DNA of 64,000 bases from Opitutus sp. GAS368 (GTDB lineage Bacteria; Verrucomicrobiota; Verrucomicrobiia; Opitutales; Opitutaceae). The notes under the pieces were generated by a model that saw only the letters and a list, made by a program, of their open reading frames with translations, was not told where the DNA came from and did not search any database. The stretch is taken from the NCBI GenBank assembly GCA_945903545.1, contig CAMDOO010000004.1, positions 20,523-84,522 of the forward strand. The letters run 5' to 3'. The position numbers were made by a program, and so were the translations under genes. Of this stretch, positions 16,479 through 25,309 are shown piece after piece (position 1 is the first letter of the stretch; every line of letters begins with the position of its first letter).

Positions 16479-16580
16479 GAGAGCGCAGGATTCGCAGAGA
16501 ACGGATTGGGATTTGGTCCGGTTCGAATGCACAGAGCAGTCCGGCCTCCGCGTTCTCTGCGTCTCTGCGTGACACCAAAT
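16479..16580. repeat. Imperfect CGCAGAGAACG inverted repeat
   Basis: AGCGCAGGATTCGCAGAGAA on the left and TTCTCTGCGTCTCTGCGT on the right form a hairpin with a ~50-base loop. It is a member of the same class as the CACAGAGA hairpins but more degraded. It fills the gap between vapB and the divergent MFS gene. Confidence 0.7.
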
Positions 16581-16635
16581 CCGGTCCGGTTTCCGCAGGA
16601 TTGCCAACGGCTGCGCGCCCCGCTCGTTTGAACGA

Positions 16636-17895
16636 ATGTCAGTCGCCACCGAACCCGCCGCCGACCGCGATCCCTACGCGGCGCTGCGGCACACGGCGTA
16701 CCGGCGGTTCCTGATCGGGCGGGCGGTGTTCCTGATCGGCGGGCAGATGCAGATGACGGCGGTGGGCTGGCAAATCTACGAGCGGCTGGGCTCGAAGCTG
16801 GCGCTCGGCCTCGTGGGCCTCGTCCAGATCATCCCGGTGCTGCTGCTGGCGCTGCCGGCGGGGCATGCGGCGGATCATTTTGACCGGCGGAAGATCGTCG
16901 CGGGCGGGCTGTCGCTTTACCTGCTCTGTTCGCTCGGGCTTGCGGCCCTCTCGTGGACCAACGGGGCGCCGTGGTTGATCTATACGCTGCTGTTTTTTGT
17001 CGCCGTGGCGCGGTCCTTCACGGTGCCGGCGCTCGGTTCGCTGCTGCCCTCGGTGATCCCGCGCGGGCTCTGGGCCAATGCGGCAACTTGGAACAGTTCC
17101 CTGTTTGAGCTGGCGGGCATGATCGGCCCCGGGGTGGCGGGCCTGCTGATTGCGCTGACGAGCGGGGCCACGGCGGTGTTTTTCACGGCGGCCGGCTGCG
17201 CGCTGCTGGCGGCGATCCTCTTTTCGTCGATCCACGTCCCGGCGCGGGTGGTGAAGCCCCGGGCGCCGGACCTGGCGGGCCTGCTCAGCGGCCTGCGCTT
17301 CATGTTCAAGGCGCGGCTGCTGCTGGCGGCGGCGAGCCTGGACCTGTTTGCCGTGCTGCTCGGCGGGGCGACGGCGCTGCTGCCGGTGGTGGCAAAGGAC
17401 ATCCTGCATACCGGGCCGGAGGGTTTCGGCTGGCTGCGGGCCGCGCCCTCGATCGGGGCGGTCGCGATGGCCTTCGCCACCGCCCACCTACCGCCGTGGA
17501 AAAACTCGGGGCGCGTGCTGCTCTGGTCGTTCGTGGGCTTCGGCCTCGCGATCATCGTCTTCGGTCTCTCGCGCAACTACTGGCTCTCGCTCGCCATGCT
17601 CGTGCTCACGGGCATCTTCGACAACCTGAACGTGGTGATCCGCCAGACGCTGATGCAGTTCATCACGCCGGACGAGATGCGGGGCCGGGTGAGCGCAGTG
17701 AACTACATCTTCATCGGCTGCTCCAACGAGCTCGGCGCGCTGGAGTCCGGCCTCGCCGCGCAGTGGCTGGGCACGGTGCCGGCGATCGTGGCCGGCGGCG
17801 GGGGCGCCTTGCTGGTGGTGGGCGCGGTCGCGTGGCTCTCGCCGGCGCTGCGCCGGCTCGGTCGTGTGCAGGATCTGGCGCCCGTCGCGCCGTGA
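16636..17895 (+). CDS. MFS transporter, EntS-like (MFS_3)
   Basis: A 419-residue major facilitator with about 12 membrane segments. The N-terminal YRRFLIGRAVFLIGGQMQMT and AVGWQIYERLGSKLALGLVG, the HAADHFDRRKI loop between helices 2 and 3, and AVARSFTVPALGSLLPSVIP match the enterobactin-exporter-like MFS_3 group. The second half repeats the pattern (GATALLPVVAKDIL, NVVIRQTLMQFITPDEMRGR). The cargo is unknown; relatives export siderophores or small metabolites. There is no adjacent siderophore gene. Confidence 0.88.
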   Translation: MSVATEPAADRDPYAALRHTAYRRFLIGRAVFLIGGQMQMTAVGWQIYERLGSKLALGLVGLVQIIPVLLLALPAGHAADHFDRRKIVAGGLSLYLLCSLGLAALSWTNGAPWLIYTLLFFVAVARSFTVPALGSLLPSVIPRGLWANAATWNSSLFELAGMIGPGVAGLLIALTSGATAVFFTAAGCALLAAILFSSIHVPARVVKPRAPDLAGLLSGLRFMFKARLLLAAASLDLFAVLLGGATALLPVVAKDILHTGPEGFGWLRAAPSIGAVAMAFATAHLPPWKNSGRVLLWSFVGFGLAIIVFGLSRNYWLSLAMLVLTGIFDNLNVVIRQTLMQFITPDEMRGRVSAVNYIFIGCSNELGALESGLAAQWLGTVPAIVAGGGGALLVVGAVAWLSPALRRLGRVQDLAPVAP

Positions 17896-17903
17896 GGTTG
17901 GAT

Positions 17904-17980
17904 TTTTTACACCAAGGACGCAAAGCCAGCGAAGGTCGGCGGATCGGATGCTTCGTTAGCTTTGCGACCTTCTGTAAAAG
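17904..17980. repeat. ACACCAAGGACGCAAAG inverted repeat
   Basis: The left arm ACACCAAGGACGCAAAGCC plus AGCGAAG and the right arm CTTCGTTAGCTTTGCGACC plus TTCTGT pair over ~26 bases around a short ~20-base loop, directly after the MFS gene. Confidence 0.75.
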
Positions 17981-18297
17981 TGGATCGGATCCTGTCTTCG
18001 GAGGGTAGGGCGGGACGGGTCGGCCCGCCGGATCGAGACTGATTCCCGGCGCGCCGAACCCCTTCGGCTCCGCTCAGGGCGCAATAGGCGCGAAAAGCCC
18101 GACCCAAGCGGTCCGCCCCCGGAGGCGGCAGGAGAGCGGCCCGGTGCCGTTGTAGTCCCGGCTGATTTTTTGGCAGAGGAAACCCGTTGCCTCTCACCGA
18201 AGCCGGCGCCTACGTTGGCGGCGTTCCCGTACCCCGTTAGCACCCCAACCTGTGTGAGCCGCCGCACCCCTGCCGCGCCCGCACCTCCATCCCTAGC
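17981..18297. other. Intergenic region with GGTAGGG variant, no gene
   Basis: This stretch holds a GGTAGGGCGGGACGGGTCGG variant hairpin (18004-18040) and a CCCCTTCGGCTCCGCTCAGG repeat half (18059-18080). GC-rich leader sequence follows up to the start of the dehydrogenase/cytochrome gene. I see no supported gene; a minus-strand open frame here is repeat-derived. Confidence 0.5.
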
Positions 18298-21174
18298 ATG
18301 AACCACCGCATACTGACCCCCGTCGTGTCCGCGATCGTGGCCTTGGCCGCGATTCCCGTGTCAGCCCAGCAACCCGCCCCCGCGCCGGCCCCGGCTCCGG
18401 AGGCCGCCGCCCAACCGGCCGTCACCCCGCCAGCCGCCGGCCGCGGCGGGCGCGGAGGCGTCCCGGGCACCACCTTGGCCGGCGGTCCCAACCTGAGCGA
18501 TGCGGCCTACGCGAACATTCTTCCGACCCTGTTCCCGAAGGTCGATCCCGTGCTGCCGAAGAGTCCGGCGGACGAGCTGAAGGAATTCCTCCTCCAGCCC
18601 GGCTACTCGCTGCAACTCGTGCTGTCGGACCCGATCATCCAGGAGCCCACCGCGGTGTCCTTCGACGCCAACGGCCGCATGTTCGTGCTCGAGGACCGCG
18701 GCTACATGAAGACGGTCGATGCCCAGCGCCAGCGCGACCCGATCAGCCGCATCTCGCTGCACGAGGACACCAACAATGATGGCGTGTACGACAAGCACTC
18801 GGTGTTCGTCGACAACCTCGTCTTCCCGCGCTTCGTGACGCCGTTTGGCCCGAACACGATCCTCACGATGGAGACCGACCAGGGCGATGTCTGGAAGTAC
18901 ACCGACACGAACAACGACGGCAAGGCCGACAAGCGGGAGCTCTTCACCACCGGCATGGGACGCTCCGGCAACGTCGAGCACCAACCCTCCTTCCTCACGT
19001 GGACCATGGATAACTGGATGTACAGCACCTACAACACGGTGCGCATCCGCTGGAACCCCACCGGGGGCGTGCTCCGCGAAACCGTCGGGACCAACAATTC
19101 CGCCTGGGGCGTGACGCAGGACAACGACGGCAAGCAGTGGTTTCAGGGCGGCGCCAGCGGCATGCCCGGCTACTTCCAACTGCCCGTGGCCTACGGCAAT
19201 TTCCCTTCGCCGGACCAGATCGCGCCCGAGACGAACATCCCGTGGGGCGCCCCGGTCCGCATCGCCGATATGCAGGGTGGACTGGCCACCGTCCGCTTCC
19301 CCGACGGCTCGCTCCGCAGCACCACCGCCGGCGCGGGCAACGACATCGTGCGGGCCCACCGCATGCCGGCCGACCTTCAGGGCAACTACCTCTACGGCGA
19401 GCCCGTGGCGCGCATCGTGCGCCGGCTCGAGCCGGTTGTGAGCGAGGGCGTCACGCAGCTCAAGAACCACTACATATACAACGAATTCATCAAGTCCACC
19501 GACCCATTGTTCCGCCCCGTCGACATGGCCACGGCGCCGGATGGCAGCATCTACATCGTGGACATGTACCGCGGCATCATCCAAGAGGCCCAGTGGGCGG
19601 CCCCCGAGGGAACCTACCTGCGGGCCCGCGTTGACCAGTACCAGCTCGACAAGGTCCACAGCCTCGGCCGCATCTGGCGGCTGACCTACACGGGGATGCC
19701 CCGTGACACGACCGTGCCGCGCATGAACAACCAGTCGGCGGCCCAGCTGGTCGCCCACCTGAGCCATCCGAACGGCTGGTGGCGCGACACGGCCCAGCAG
19801 CTCCTGATCCTGAAGCAGGACAAGGCGGTGGTGCCGGCGCTGCAGCGCGTGGCCCGGAGCACGGAAAACGCGAACGCGCGCCTCCATGCGATCTGGACCC
19901 TCGAGGGACTCGGCTCGCTGGATGCCGCACTGACACGCTCGCTGCTGAAGGATGCGAACCCCCGCGTGCGCGTGCAGGCCGTCCGCGCCAGCGAGACGCT
20001 CTACAAGGGCGGGGACAAGTCCTTTGCCGCCGACTACGCCACGCTCGCCCGCGATGCGGACGCCAGCGTCGCCATGCAGGCGCTCATGACGATGAACACG
20101 CTCCGCGTGCCGGACGCGACGACGGTCGCGAAGGCCGTGCAGGAGGCCAACAAGGCCCGCGGTGTCGCCCTCGTTGCCAACGGCATCCTCAACCCGCCGG
20201 CGGCCGATGCCGGCGGCGCTGGCCTCACCGGGCCGGCCCAAGCGTCCCACACGCGCGGCCGGGCGATCTACGCCGAGCTCTGCGCCACCTGCCATGGCGC
20301 CAACGCCCTCGGCGAGCCGAAGCCGGGTGGCGGCAACATCGCCCCCTCGCTCTCCGGGTCGCCCCGCGTCAACGGCCACAGCGACTACATCGCCAATGTC
20401 CTGCTGCGTGGCCTCACCGGCCCGCTGCCCGGCATCTCCTCGGCCGACACCGACCTCATGGTGCCGATGCATGAGCAGAACGACCAGTGGATCGCCGACG
20501 TTGCCACCTACGTGCGCAACAGCTTCGGCAATACCGGCGCGCCAGTCACCGCGGCGCAGGTCGCCCGCATCCGCGCAGCCACGGCCAGCCGGACCAAGCC
20601 CTGGACGCTCGCGGAGCTCGAGCCCCGCCTGCCGCGTCAGCTGACCTCGGCCGGCGACTGGAAGACCACGGCCAGCCACAACCAGGCCAACTCGATCCAG
20701 GCGCTCTCGCAGTACAACACCTGGACGGCCAACGCCGCCCAGGCGCCCGGTCCGATCTGGCTCCAGATCGAGCTCACGGCCCCGGCGGTGATTTCCGGCG
20801 TGGATTTCAACCTTCCGGCCCCCGGTGCCGGCGGCCGCGGCGGTGGCGGCGGTCGCGGTGGGGCGGCGGGTGGTCGTGGTGGCGGCCAGGTGGCTCCTCC
20901 CGTCGTGGTTCCGGCCGTTGCGCCCGCCGATCTGCCTCCCGCGGCGCAGCCGGCGGCTGCGCCGGTCGCGCCGGTCCGTACCCTCCGCCTGGAGGTTTCG
21001 ACCAACGGCACCGACTGGACGCCCGTCGCGACGGGTGAATTCACCGAGGGGATCGCCAGCCTCGCGCTGAACCAGCCCGCGTCGGCCCGCTTCGTCCGCA
21101 TCTCGCAGCCGAGCGGCCCGCAGAACCTGGCGCTCGGCGCGCTCCGGGTCTACGAGGCCGGCCCGGCCCGCTGA
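18298..21174 (+). CDS. PVC-type secreted dehydrogenase / c-type cytochrome with HEAT and discoidin-like domains
   Basis: A 958-residue exported protein of the kind abundant in Planctomycetes and Verrucomicrobia. A signal peptide (residues 1-24) and an Ala/Pro linker lead into a beta-propeller resembling sorbosone/glucose dehydrogenases (about 90-460: LSDPIIQEPTAVSFDANGR, DTNNDG repeats, FRPVDMATAPDGSIYIVDMY). Next come alpha-helical HEAT-like repeats (478-640) and a cytochrome c domain with CATCHG (662-667) and a later VPMHEQ methionine segment. The C-terminus is a discoidin/F5-8C-like sandwich split by a Gly/Arg-rich insert starting near 841. It probably oxidises a sugar or sugar alcohol in the periplasm and passes electrons to the haem. 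The substrate is unknown. Confidence 0.85.
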   Translation: MNHRILTPVVSAIVALAAIPVSAQQPAPAPAPAPEAAAQPAVTPPAAGRGGRGGVPGTTLAGGPNLSDAAYANILPTLFPKVDPVLPKSPADELKEFLLQPGYSLQLVLSDPIIQEPTAVSFDANGRMFVLEDRGYMKTVDAQRQRDPISRISLHEDTNNDGVYDKHSVFVDNLVFPRFVTPFGPNTILTMETDQGDVWKYTDTNNDGKADKRELFTTGMGRSGNVEHQPSFLTWTMDNWMYSTYNTVRIRWNPTGGVLRETVGTNNSAWGVTQDNDGKQWFQGGASGMPGYFQLPVAYGNFPSPDQIAPETNIPWGAPVRIADMQGGLATVRFPDGSLRSTTAGAGNDIVRAHRMPADLQGNYLYGEPVARIVRRLEPVVSEGVTQLKNHYIYNEFIKSTDPLFRPVDMATAPDGSIYIVDMYRGIIQEAQWAAPEGTYLRARVDQYQLDKVHSLGRIWRLTYTGMPRDTTVPRMNNQSAAQLVAHLSHPNGWWRDTAQQLLILKQDKAVVPALQRVARSTENANARLHAIWTLEGLGSLDAALTRSLLKDANPRVRVQAVRASETLYKGGDKSFAADYATLARDADASVAMQALMTMNTLRVPDATTVAKAVQEANKARGVALVANGILNPPAADAGGAGLTGPAQASHTRGRAIYAELCATCHGANALGEPKPGGGNIAPSLSGSPRVNGHSDYIANVLLRGLTGPLPGISSADTDLMVPMHEQNDQWIADVATYVRNSFGNTGAPVTAAQVARIRAATASRTKPWTLAELEPRLPRQLTSAGDWKTTASHNQANSIQALSQYNTWTANAAQAPGPIWLQIELTAPAVISGVDFNLPAPGAGGRGGGGGRGGAAGGRGGGQVAPPVVVPAVAPADLPPAAQPAAAPVAPVRTLRLEVSTNGTDWTPVATGEFTEGIASLALNQPASARFVRISQPSGPQNLALGALRVYEAGPAR

Positions 21175-21197
21175 CGCCCGCCGGGAGACCAAATCCC

Positions 21198-21237
21198 ACG
21201 GCTAACGCCCGCGCGGGCGTTGGCCGTTTTTTTTGGC
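21198..21237 (+). terminator. Rho-independent terminator
   Basis: ACGGCTAACGCCCGC / GCGGGCGTTGGCCGT hairpin followed by a run of eight T, 25 bases after the stop of the dehydrogenase/cytochrome gene. Confidence 0.88.
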
Positions 21238-21409
21238 AGCGTTGCGGTTTGCCAGCTGTAGGCGGGGTGACTGCCCCGCGGGATCGAACCCGGGGCGAGG
21301 GCACCCCCGGTTACATTTCGAAAGAGATTTGATGCAGGCCGGGTGCCCCCCGGCGATGATCGGATCAGGCGCGGGCCAGGCGGGCGTCGAGGGACGCTTT
21401 GCCACCGCC

Positions 21410-21868
21410 TTAGATCATCACGATGACTGCGAGGCCGAGCGCGAGCAGGTGGAACTCGAAGCCCTCGCCCTTCTGCGCGCCGGACCAGTTCATGAAGAAG
21501 CCATGGGCGAGGTGGGAGGTCGCGATGGCGACCGCCATCACGGCGGCGATGCCGAACGCGGCGACGCGGCTGAAGGCGCCGGCGATCAGGGCGAGCGAAC
21601 CGGCGAACTCCGCGGCGATCGCGAGGAAGGCAAACACGGCCGGGATGTGCATGGTGCCGGTGAAGAAACCCATCGTGCCGCTGTAGCCGTAGCCGCCGAA
21701 CCAGCCGAGGGCCTTCTGCGCGCCATGGGGAAACATGACAAGGCCGAGGGTGAGGCGGGCAATGGTGGGAGCGACGCTGTCGCTGGTGGCGAGGAGGCGT
21801 TGGAGCGGTTTCATGGTGCTGGTTTGGGTGCGGGTGGCAGGGGCGTTGAGGGTGGAGGCGTGGGACAT
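21410..21868 (-). CDS. DoxX-family membrane protein
   Basis: A 152-residue protein with four hydrophobic helices. The family's helix-1 signature LGLVMFPHGAQKALGWFGGY is clear, followed by FFTGTMHIPAVFAFLAIAAE, and AGSLALIAGAFSR. DoxX proteins are small quinone- or redox-associated membrane proteins whose exact role varies. It starts 17 bases after the stop of the pirin remnant on the same strand, so it was the second gene of a pirin-doxX operon. The deletion that removed the pirin start and upstream DNA should also have removed its promoter. Confidence 0.85.
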   Translation of the reverse strand: MSHASTLNAPATRTQTSTMKPLQRLLATSDSVAPTIARLTLGLVMFPHGAQKALGWFGGYGYSGTMGFFTGTMHIPAVFAFLAIAAEFAGSLALIAGAFSRVAAFGIAAVMAVAIATSHLAHGFFMNWSGAQKGEGFEFHLLALGLAVIVMI

Positions 21869-21885
21869 GATGGTGGTTGGTTTGA

Positions 21886-22165
21886 TTACTTCAGATCGAA
21901 GAGGAGGGCCTCGACGGGTTGCGTCGCGGTGACGGTGAGCGTGCCGGCTTGCTCGGTGCTGGCGCCGTCGCCGGTGGTGAGCTCGGTGCCGTTGAAGGTC
22001 ACGGCCCCGTCAGCGACTTGGAGCCAGGCACCGCGGCCGGACTTCAACTCGTGGGTCACGGTCTCGCCGGCCTTCAAGCGGAGCCGGTAGACGTCGGCGT
22101 CCTGGTGGATGGTCGCAGATCCGTCGCGTCCGTCGGGCGAGATGAGCAGCACCTTCCTGGCGTCG
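21886..22165 (-). pseudogene. Pirin-family protein, C-terminal remnant
   Basis: The last ~90 residues of a pirin (YhaK/quercetin-2,3-dioxygenase-like bicupin) are intact: LLISPDGRDGSATIHQDADV, YRLRLKAGETVTHELKSGRG, VADGAVTFNGTELTTGDG, ending EALLFDLK. Upstream of about 22165 the frame stops resembling pirin and instead is antisense to a LysR gene. The N-terminal cupin with the metal-binding His residues (~140 residues) is therefore gone. The fusion point with LysR can be placed within about ten bases. The open frame continues to 22479 by chance only. Confidence 0.82.
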
Positions 22166-23025
22166 CCGTCGCCGAGACCGGCAATATCAGCCGCGCCGCG
22201 CAGAAGATTTTCCTCACGCAGCCCGCGCTCAGCCGGCAGATCAAGACGCTGGAGGAGGAGATTGGCCAGTGCCTGCTCGAGCGCCGGGCGAACTCGATCA
22301 GGCTGACGCCGGCGGGCGAGGCCATGCTGCGCGAGGCGCGCGAACTGCTGCGTCAGGCTGAACAGGCAGTCGAGCGTGTGAAGACCGCGGGCACCGGCGG
22401 GCGGCTGCGGATCGGCTACGCGCCCTCGCTGGCGGAGGGCCTGATGACGCCGGCCGTCACGAATTTCCGCCAGGCCCATCCCGGGACGCAGGTGGAAATG
22501 TCGGATCTCTCGACGGGTGAGATGCTCGCCGGCCTGGAATCCGGCAAACTCGATGTGGTGGTGTCGGTGGCGGAGCAGCGCCAGACGCGAGGACTACATT
22601 GGACAACGCTCGCACAGATGCAGTGGAGGCTGGCGGTGGGGTCAAGGCACCGGCTGGCGAAACCGGCGAAGGTGCCTCCCGCGGAGTTGTCCGGTGAACC
22701 GCTGCTGTCATTCCGCCGTCAGGAATATCCGGATTACTGGGAGGACGTGGCGGCTTGGCTGCACCAGCACGGCCTCCGACCGCGGATCGCCGGTGAGTAC
22801 GACGGTGGCAACAGCCTGCTGGCCGCGGTGGCGTCGGGGCTGGGGGTTGCGCTCGTTGGGACGATTCCGGCGCACCTGGTTCCGACGGGAGTCCGCCTCA
22901 AGGTGCTCGCCGATGCTCCGCCCTCCGTGTGCATCGCGGCGGGTCGCCGCGCCGACCGGGCGGACGACAAGCCGCTGGCGGTGTTCCTCGAGGAACTGCG
23001 CCGCGCGGCAGCGGGGATGAAGTAG
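22160..23025 (+). pseudogene. LysR-family regulator lacking its first residues
   Basis: From VAVAETGNISRAAQK onward this is a normal LysR-type regulator: helix-turn-helix (AAQKIFLTQPALSRQIKTLE), linker helix and an effector domain ([46 protein letters not shown]) to a natural C-terminus. The expected opening (about nine residues such as MELRHLRYF) and the promoter are missing. The frame runs upstream into sequence antisense to pirin, with no start codon near the break. It was probably the divergent regulator of pirin-doxX before a deletion fused the two. Expression would require an in-frame start far upstream. Confidence 0.8.
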
Positions 23026-23114
23026 GCTCGATCCGATCCCGTGGCCGCGAGCGCGGCGTTTTATCAGCACAGATCGCCGTTTCTTTTCCCCGGCATTTCT
23101 GTAGCAGTGGGTCC

Positions 23115-24410
23115 GTGCACCCCAACCCCAGGAAGGCATGGTATCGGATCCTTTATGTCCAGGTCCTGCTCGCCGTCGCGCTCGGCATTGTGATCGGCGT
23201 GCTCTGGCCCGACACGGGCAAGGCGCTGAAGCCGCTCGGCGACGGGTTCATCAAGCTGGTCAAGATGACGATCGCCCCGATCATCTTCTGCACCGTGGTG
23301 CACGGCATTGCGGCGATGCACGACGTACGGAAGCTCGGCCGCATCGGCGGGAAGACGCTGCTCTATTTCGAGGTCGTCTCCACCCTGGCGCTCGTCATCG
23401 GCCTGATCGTCGTGAACGTCCTCAAGCCGGGCGAGGGCTTCAACGTCGACCCGAGGACGCTCGATCCCGGGGCGGCACAGGGCTTTGAGACGCAGGCGCG
23501 GTCGCTCACGTGGGTGAACTTCCTGCTCAACATCATCCCGGGGAGTTTTTTCGACGCGCTCGCGCGGGGTGAACTGCTGCAGGTCCTCCTCATTGCGATC
23601 CTGACGGGCTTCTCCATCTCGTTCCTCGGGGAGCAAGGCCGGCCCGTGCTGCGGGTGTTCGAGCATGCGGCCAAGGTCTTTTTCGGGGTCATGGGCATCA
23701 TCGTGCAGGCCGCGCCGCTCGGTGCGCTCGGGGCGATGGGATTCACGATCGGGAGCTACGGTCTCGCGGCGTTGAAACCCCTCCTCGAGCTGATGCTCGG
23801 TTTCTATCTCACGGCCGGCTTTTTTGTGGTGGTGGTGCTGGGCCTGATCGCGCGGCTGGCGGGGTTCTCGATCTTCCGGTTTCTCCTCTACATCCGGGAG
23901 GAATTGTTCCTGGTGCTCGGGACCAGTTCCTCGGAAACCGCCCTGCCGGGCATGCTGATGAAAATGAAGCGCCTCGGCTGCGCGGAGTCGACCGTGGGCC
24001 TCGTGATCCCGACCGGCTACAGCTTCAACCTCGATGGCACCAATATCTACATGACGATGGCCGCAGTTTTCCTCGCACAGGCGACGAATACGCCGCTCGG
24101 CCTGGGCCAGCAGATCACGCTGCTCCTGGTGGCGATGATTTCGTCGAAGGGCGCGAGTGGAGTCACCGGCGCCGGCTTCGTGACGCTCGCCGCCACGCTC
24201 GCGGTCGTGCCCGCGATTCCGGTCCAGTCGCTCGCGCTGCTGGTCGGCATCGACCGCTTCATGAGCGAATGCCGGGCCCTCACGAACCTCGTGGGGAACG
24301 GCGTGGCCACGGTCGTGATCAGCCGCTGGGAAGGGGAGATCACCCCGGCCCAGCTCCGGAAGAACCTGCATCCGGCGACGGATCCCAGCCTCGTCGATCT
24401 CACGAGATAA
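23115..24410 (+). CDS. dctA: C4-dicarboxylate:cation symporter, DctA/GltP family
   Basis: A 431-residue DAACS transporter that imports succinate, fumarate, malate or acidic amino acids with protons or sodium. The hallmark segments are present: the serine-rich re-entrant loop [18 protein letters not shown], the transport motif [20 protein letters not shown], and the second re-entrant loop [20 protein letters not shown], then [20 protein letters not shown]. These features fit DctA better than GltP. The start chosen is GTG at 23115 ([16 protein letters not shown]); the longer frame from 22929 overlaps the LysR remnant. Confidence 0.93.
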   Translation: MHPNPRKAWYRILYVQVLLAVALGIVIGVLWPDTGKALKPLGDGFIKLVKMTIAPIIFCTVVHGIAAMHDVRKLGRIGGKTLLYFEVVSTLALVIGLIVVNVLKPGEGFNVDPRTLDPGAAQGFETQARSLTWVNFLLNIIPGSFFDALARGELLQVLLIAILTGFSISFLGEQGRPVLRVFEHAAKVFFGVMGIIVQAAPLGALGAMGFTIGSYGLAALKPLLELMLGFYLTAGFFVVVVLGLIARLAGFSIFRFLLYIREELFLVLGTSSSETALPGMLMKMKRLGCAESTVGLVIPTGYSFNLDGTNIYMTMAAVFLAQATNTPLGLGQQITLLLVAMISSKGASGVTGAGFVTLAATLAVVPAIPVQSLALLVGIDRFMSECRALTNLVGNGVATVVISRWEGEITPAQLRKNLHPATDPSLVDLTR

Positions 24411-24580
24411 GCCGGGCCGGCGCGCCCGCCCTGCCGAACGCCCAATAACTCGGCGCGCGCGCGTGAAAATCGTCCGGCCGCGCGCGGTGCGCTGAGAGCG
24501 GGCGGAGCCAGCCGCGAACCATTGGCGCCTGTCGGCGAATTAGTTGTGAACAAGTTTTCGCAAAACCCTCGCCTCTGGGC

Positions 24581-24616
24581 TTGACGCTGGTGGGCGAAAA
24601 TGGGGAGAAATGGGGC
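24581..24616 (+). promoter_or_regulatory. MraZ operator at the head of the dcw cluster
   Basis: Three direct repeats TGGGC-GAAAA-TGGGG-AGAAA-TGGGG (24591-24615), each box 5 bases with 5-base spacers, match the known MraZ binding site (TGGGN repeated every 10 bp). A TTGACG -35-like hexamer lies directly upstream at 24581. The position, 28 bases before the mraZ start, fits autoregulation of the whole cluster. Confidence 0.85.
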
Positions 24617-24643
24617 ACTTTGGAGCAAGTTGGTGGTCTCCCC

Positions 24644-25096
24644 ATGGCGCAACTCAGCAAAATCTTTTACACTGGTCAGTTCCGGCACTCGCTGGACGAC
24701 AAGAATCGACTCACGATTCCGTCGGCGTGGAGGTACGCGCATGAGGAAGGGGATACGTTCCTCGCCACCCCGCATCCCGATGGCTACATCGCGGTCCTGC
24801 CGCCCGCCGAGGTGGAGAAGCTTCAGGCCAAGGTCGCGGAGAAGGCGCTGACCGACCGCGACGCGCAGGAGGCCTTCGCGCGCTTCTTCTCGCAGACGCT
24901 TTCCTTCAGCTTCGACAAGCAGGGCCGCTTCGGCGTGACCGGCGACCTGCTGGAGCACGCCGGCACCCGCAAGGACGTGGTGCTTGTCGGCACACTGAAC
25001 AAGTTTTCGATCTGGGCGCCCGCCCGCTGGCAGGCGTTCGAGAAGCGCACTTCGAAGGAACAGCTCGGCGACCTCATGCGCCGCATCGGCATCTAA
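24644..25096 (+). CDS. mraZ: Transcriptional regulator MraZ
   Basis: A ~150-residue dcw-cluster repressor with two AbrB-like swapped-hairpin domains. FYTGQFRHSLDDKNRLTIPS followed by AWR is the first DXXXR motif and FSFDKQGRFGVTGDLLEHAG the second (DKQGR). It forms a ring that binds TGGG repeats upstream of its own gene, and such repeats are present at 24591-24615. ATG 24644 (MAQLSKIFY) is used; the longer frame starts within the operator. Confidence 0.94.
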   Translation: MAQLSKIFYTGQFRHSLDDKNRLTIPSAWRYAHEEGDTFLATPHPDGYIAVLPPAEVEKLQAKVAEKALTDRDAQEAFARFFSQTLSFSFDKQGRFGVTGDLLEHAGTRKDVVLVGTLNKFSIWAPARWQAFEKRTSKEQLGDLMRRIGI

Positions 25097-25107
25097 CCGC
25101 CTCCGTC

Positions 25108-25302
25108 ATGCACTCCTACACCGCCTCCCACACCGGCTCCCGGCGCTACTCGCCCGCGTGGAATGAGCCGGGACACGGCGGGCCGGCCGCGCCCCGCGGG
25201 GCGACCGCGCCGATTCCCCGGGTGCGCGACGCGCTGCCCCTGCGCCTGGTCACCCCCGTCGGGACCAAACCCCATTCCTGCGATGGCCGCCGTCTTCGCT
25301 GA
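25108..25302 (+). CDS. Hypothetical 64-residue protein between mraZ and rsmH
   Basis: This frame begins 11 bases after mraZ and stops 7 bases before the preferred rsmH start. Third codon positions are overwhelmingly G or C, as in the neighbouring real genes, yet the competing +1 frame is also open, so coding is not certain. The product is basic and Pro/Arg-rich ([18 protein letters not shown]), with no membrane segment or known motif. It might be a lineage-specific dcw passenger or only leader sequence. Confidence 0.35.
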   Translation: MHSYTASHTGSRRYSPAWNEPGHGGPAAPRGATAPIPRVRDALPLRLVTPVGTKPHSCDGRRLR

Positions 25303-25309
25303 GCCGATC

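Noticed and set aside
18361..21192. 943-codon open frame opposite the dehydrogenase/cytochrome gene
   Set aside because: Same codon-bias shadow; no domain motifs, and the sense strand has a complete signal peptide, CATCHG and propeller motifs.
21919..22160. Extended N-terminus of the LysR protein
   Set aside because: This part of the frame is antisense to the pirin remnant and has no similarity to a LysR N-terminus.
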